Source: an uncultured Tabrizicola sp. (GTDB taxonomy: Bacteria; Pseudomonadota; Alphaproteobacteria; Rhodobacterales; Rhodobacteraceae). From it: a stretch of DNA of 8,811 nucleotides. Location of the stretch: the NCBI GenBank assembly GCA_937858255.1, contig CALLZQ010000535.1, positions 1-8,811 of the forward strand, in the 5' to 3' direction. How positions within the stretch are numbered: position 1 is the first letter of the stretch; each line of letters begins with the position of its first letter. Positions 6,360-8,811 of the stretch are shown piece by piece. The position numbers and the translations under genes are program-made. The notes beneath the pieces were generated by a model that worked only from the letters and a program-made list of their open reading frames with translations, had not been told where the DNA came from and did not search any database.

Positions 6360-7490
6360 ATGAAAACAGTTCTTTTTACCACGGCCCTGGTCGCCCTGGC
6401 ATTCCCCGCCATGGCCGAAATCAAGATCGGTGCTTCGTTGTCGTCGACCGGCCCTGCCGCCTTTCTGGGCGATCCCGAGCTGAAGACGCTGGAAATGCTG
6501 GTCGAGGAGCTGAATGCCAAGGGGGGCATCAATGGCGAAGAGATCAGCCTGATCGCCTATGATGACAATGGCGATCCGAACAAGGCCCGCACCTTTGCCA
6601 CCCGCCTTGTCGAGGATGACGAGGTGGTTGCCATCATCGGCGGAACCACCACGGGAACCACCATGTCCATTCTGGCCGTGACCGAAGAGGCCGAGATCCC
6701 CTTCATCTCGCTGGCCGGGGCCATCGACATCATCGACCCGGTGAAACCCTATACGTTCAAGACCCCACATACCGACCGCATGGCCTGTCAGAAGATCTTT
6801 GAGGACATGCAAAAGGCAGGCATCAGCAAGATCGGCATGATCGCCGGCACCGATGGGTTCGGGGCCTCGATGCAGGCGCAGTGCAACGCGGCGGCGCCGA
6901 CCTATGGCATCGAGATCCTTGCCGAAGAAACCTATGATCCCAAAGACGCGGACATGACCGCGCAACTGACCAAGATCAAGAGCACCGAGGGCGTGCAGGC
7001 GATCCTGAATCCTGGATTCGGTCAGGGGCCGTCGATCGTGACCCGCAATTACAAGCAGTTGGCGATCGAACTGCCGTTCTACCAGTCGCATGGCGTGGCC
7101 TCGGACGGGTTTATCGAACTGGCCGGTGCCGATGCGGCCGAGGGCGTGCGCCTGCCGGGCACCGCGCTGCTGGTTGCCGATCTTCTGGCCGCCGACGATC
7201 CGCAAAAGCCGGTGGTCGATGGCTACAAGGCGATGTTCGAGGCCAAGACCGGCACCCCCGTCGGCACTTTTGGCGGTTATGCCCATGATGCCTTTCTGAT
7301 CATGACCGACGCCATCGCCCGCGCCGGTTCGGCAGAGCCTGCCGCGATCCGCGACGCGATCGAGGCAACGTCGGGTCTGGCCGGCACCACCGGCATCTAC
7401 AGCTTTACCCCCGAGGATCACCTTGGCCTCGATCTCTCTGCCTTCCGCATGCTGGAAATCCGGGACGGCAAGTGGACGCTGGTCCAGTAA
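6360..7490 (+). CDS. periplasmic substrate-binding protein of a branched-chain-amino-acid-type (LivK-like) ABC transporter
   Basis: A 376-residue type I periplasmic binding protein. The signal peptide is clear: MKT, a hydrophobic core (VLFTTALVALAF), and a signal peptidase site PAMA/E after residue 19. The mature protein opens with EIKIGASLSSTGPAAFLG, the usual first strand and ligand loop of the family, followed by NAKGGINGEEISLIAYDDNGDP and KARTFATRLVEDDEVVAIIGG, and ends in the two-lobed fold's C-terminal FRMLEIRDGKWTLVQ. GGGAGGAG lies four bases before the ATG. It follows paaN by 31 bases and precedes the permeases, so one transcript probably carries all of them. Proteins of this type bind amino acids but also aromatic acids, amides and urea; next to paa genes, phenylacetate or another aromatic acid is the likely ligand. 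That substrate is inferred, not seen. Confidence 0.93.
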   Translation: MKTVLFTTALVALAFPAMAEIKIGASLSSTGPAAFLGDPELKTLEMLVEELNAKGGINGEEISLIAYDDNGDPNKARTFATRLVEDDEVVAIIGGTTTGTTMSILAVTEEAEIPFISLAGAIDIIDPVKPYTFKTPHTDRMACQKIFEDMQKAGISKIGMIAGTDGFGASMQAQCNAAAPTYGIEILAEETYDPKDADMTAQLTKIKSTEGVQAILNPGFGQGPSIVTRNYKQLAIELPFYQSHGVASDGFIELAGADAAEGVRLPGTALLVADLLAADDPQKPVVDGYKAMFEAKTGTPVGTFGGYAHDAFLIMTDAIARAGSAEPAAIRDAIEATSGLAGTTGIYSFTPEDHLGLDLSAFRMLEIRDGKWTLVQ

Positions 7491-7498
7491 ATCCGGCT

Positions 7499-7525
7499 GC
7501 CGCGCCCCTGACACCGGGGCGCGGC
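7499..7525. other. perfect 10-bp GC hairpin between the binding-protein and permease genes
   Basis: GCCGCGCCCC (7499-7508) and GGGGCGCGGC (7516-7525) pair without mismatch around a seven-base loop, eight bases after the binding-protein stop. No T-run follows, so it is unlikely to be a full terminator. Such structures after binding-protein genes commonly protect the upstream mRNA from 3' decay or partly stop transcription, giving more binding protein than permease. Confidence 0.65.
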
Positions 7526-7559
7526 GATCCTTCATTCGGGGCTTCGGGGGCTGGGACGC

Positions 7560-8432
7560 ATGTCGGAACTTCTGCAATTTCTTTTATCCGGGGTGACGGT
7601 CGGCGCGGTCTATGCGCTGGTCGCCCTGGGCTTTACCATCATCTACAATGCCTCTGATGTCGTGAACTTCGCCCAGGGCGAATTCGTCATGCTGGGCGGC
7701 ATGATGACCGTCTTTGCCTATGGTGCGGGGGCGCCGCTGCCCCTGGCGGCGCTGGCCGCGATTGTGGCGACGGCGGCGCTGGGCGTGGCGATGAACAAGC
7801 TGGCCATCGAAACCGCCCGGGGGGCGCCTGTCGTTTCGCTGGTCATCATTACCATCGGGGTCTCGATCTTTATCCGTGGCGGGGCGCAACTGGTTTTCGA
7901 CAAGCAGATCCACAGCTTCCCCGCCTTTTCGGGGGACGATCCGCTGCGCCTTTGGGGGGCGACGATCCTGCCGCAGAGCCTTTGGGTCATCGGTGGCGCC
8001 ATCGCGGTCTTTGTCGGGCTGTGGCTGTTCTTTACCCGGACTTTGTTGGGCCGGGCGGTGCTGGCGACCTCGAACAACCGGCTTGCGGCCCAATTGGTCG
8101 GGATCAACACGCCCTTTGTGATGACGCTTTCCTTCGCACTCTCCGCCGGGATCGGTGCGCTGGCCGGGGTGCTGGTGACACCGATCACGCTGACCTCTTA
8201 TGACGTCGGGCTGGCCTTTGCCCTCAAGGGCTTTGCGGCGGCCATGCTGGGCGGGATGGGCAATCCCAAGGGGGCGCTGGTGGGGGGCTTTCTGCTGGGG
8301 GTGCTCGAAGGGCTGACGGCGGGCTACCTGTCCTCGCAATACAAGGACGCCGCCGCCTTTGTCGTGATCCTTGGCGTGCTGTTTTTCCTGCCGCAGGGTC
8401 TTTTCGGCCGCAAATCGACCGAACGGGTGTAA
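7560..8432 (+). CDS. LivH-type inner-membrane permease of the ABC transporter
   Basis: A 290-residue, very hydrophobic permease of the LivH family, expected to cross the inner membrane about eight times. Family marks include the N-terminal LLSGVTVGAVYALVALGFTIIYNASDVVNFAQGEF region (in the first 45 residues), followed by VMLGGM, and the C-terminal EAA-like loop region around AAMLGGMGNPKGALVGG with LLGVLEGLTAGY, which contacts the ATPase. The start is 69 bases after the binding-protein gene; its ribosome site is weak (GGGGG at 7546-7550, nine bases away). It ends two bases before the next gene. It forms the pore with the LivM-type partner downstream. Substrate is unknown from sequence; context suggests an aromatic acid. 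Confidence 0.94.
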   Translation: MSELLQFLLSGVTVGAVYALVALGFTIIYNASDVVNFAQGEFVMLGGMMTVFAYGAGAPLPLAALAAIVATAALGVAMNKLAIETARGAPVVSLVIITIGVSIFIRGGAQLVFDKQIHSFPAFSGDDPLRLWGATILPQSLWVIGGAIAVFVGLWLFFTRTLLGRAVLATSNNRLAAQLVGINTPFVMTLSFALSAGIGALAGVLVTPITLTSYDVGLAFALKGFAAAMLGGMGNPKGALVGGFLLGVLEGLTAGYLSSQYKDAAAFVVILGVLFFLPQGLFGRKSTERV

Positions 8433-8434
8433 CC

Positions 8435-8811
8435 ATGCGACTGTCTCCGAAATCCGCAACCCTGCTGGCCCTTGTCGTGCTGATCGCGCTGGCGCCGGTG
8501 TTCTTTCCCTCGGGCTTTTACTATCGGGTCGGGGCGCTGATCTTTGTCAATGCGCTGGCCGTTACCGGCATCGTCATCCTGACCGGCTGGGCCGGGCAGA
8601 TCAGCCTTGGCCATGCGGGCTTTGCCGGGATCGGCGCCTATGCCTGCGCGCTGGCCCCGCTGCATTGGGGCCTGCACCCGGCGCTTGCGATTCTGTTGGG
8701 GGCGGCGGTGACGGCAGCCCTGGCCTGGCTGGTCGGGCGGCCGATCTTGCGGCTGAAGGGCTATTATCTGGCCGTCGCCTCGCTGGGGATGGGCATCCTG
8801 ATTTCCATGGT
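8435..8811 (+). CDS. LivM-type inner-membrane permease, 3' end beyond the window
   Basis: The first 125 residues are present and the frame stays open to the window edge. The N-terminus has a hydrophobic helix (TLLALVVLIALAPVFF) followed by the LivM signature TGWAGQISLGHAGFAGIGAY, then HPALAILLGAAVTAALAWLVG and RLKGYYLAVASLGMG, all in the usual order. Full LivM proteins are usually over 300 residues, so more than half is missing. The ATG comes two bases after the livH-type stop with no clear ribosome site, indicating translational coupling. It pairs with the LivH-type permease in a heterodimer; two LivG/LivF-type ATPase genes are expected next, outside the window. Confidence 0.93.
   Translation, partial: MRLSPKSATLLALVVLIALAPVFFPSGFYYRVGALIFVNALAVTGIVILTGWAGQISLGHAGFAGIGAYACALAPLHWGLHPALAILLGAAVTAALAWLVGRPILRLKGYYLAVASLGMGILISM

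Noticed and set aside
6231..7577. 448-codon open frame on the - strand opposite the binding-protein gene
   Set aside because: Its translation is His/Arg/Gly-rich without family motifs, as expected for the antisense of a high-GC gene with a well-supported protein on the other strand.

Overview
The window (GC-rich, strong G/C third-position bias) looks like chromosomal DNA of an alphaproteobacterium, most likely Rhodobacteraceae (Paracoccus/Rhodobacter-like). This placement rests on codon usage, gene content and a TetR-type rather than PaaX-type phenylacetate regulator; no database search was possible. It is a section of an aerobic phenylacetate (paa) catabolic locus joined to an ABC uptake operon of the branched-chain amino acid (Liv) type.

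Layout. On the + strand at the left are the possible tail of an upstream gene (3-89), paaY (100-723), and a DUF1203-like gene (811-1282) that is intact in sequence but split by a one-base frame change. Convergent to these is a - strand operon read from about 4571 down to 1297: paaG, paaI (4-bp ATGA overlap), paaK (30-bp gap) and a TetR regulator, paaR. To the right, divergent from paaG, a + strand unit holds paaN (4690-6328, frame disrupted by a strange C-rich patch near 5317-5395), a periplasmic binding protein (6360-7490), livH-type permease (7560-8432) and livM-type permease (8435 to the window end). The rest of the transporter (second part of livM, and probably two ATPases) lies beyond the window.

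How it works together. PaaK activates phenylacetate to phenylacetyl-CoA. PaaABCDE (not in this window) would epoxidise the ring, PaaG isomerises the epoxide to the oxepin, and PaaN is an aldehyde-dehydrogenase-like protein probably serving the ring-opening/oxidation step, without the fused hydratase domain of PaaZ. PaaI and PaaY are thioesterases expected to clear dead-end CoA thioesters and release CoA. The adjacent Liv-type ABC system is a candidate importer of phenylacetate or a related aromatic acid. Two near-identical palindromes (ACCGACCGGNCGGT), one in the paaG/paaN divergent region and one just upstream of paaR, are the probable operators of PaaR and predict substrate-responsive control of both arms plus autoregulation.

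The genes are recognisable family members; I do not see a new system. The points most worth a second look are the operator pair, two GC-rich hairpins at intergenic junctions, and two frame disruptions that may be sequence errors.
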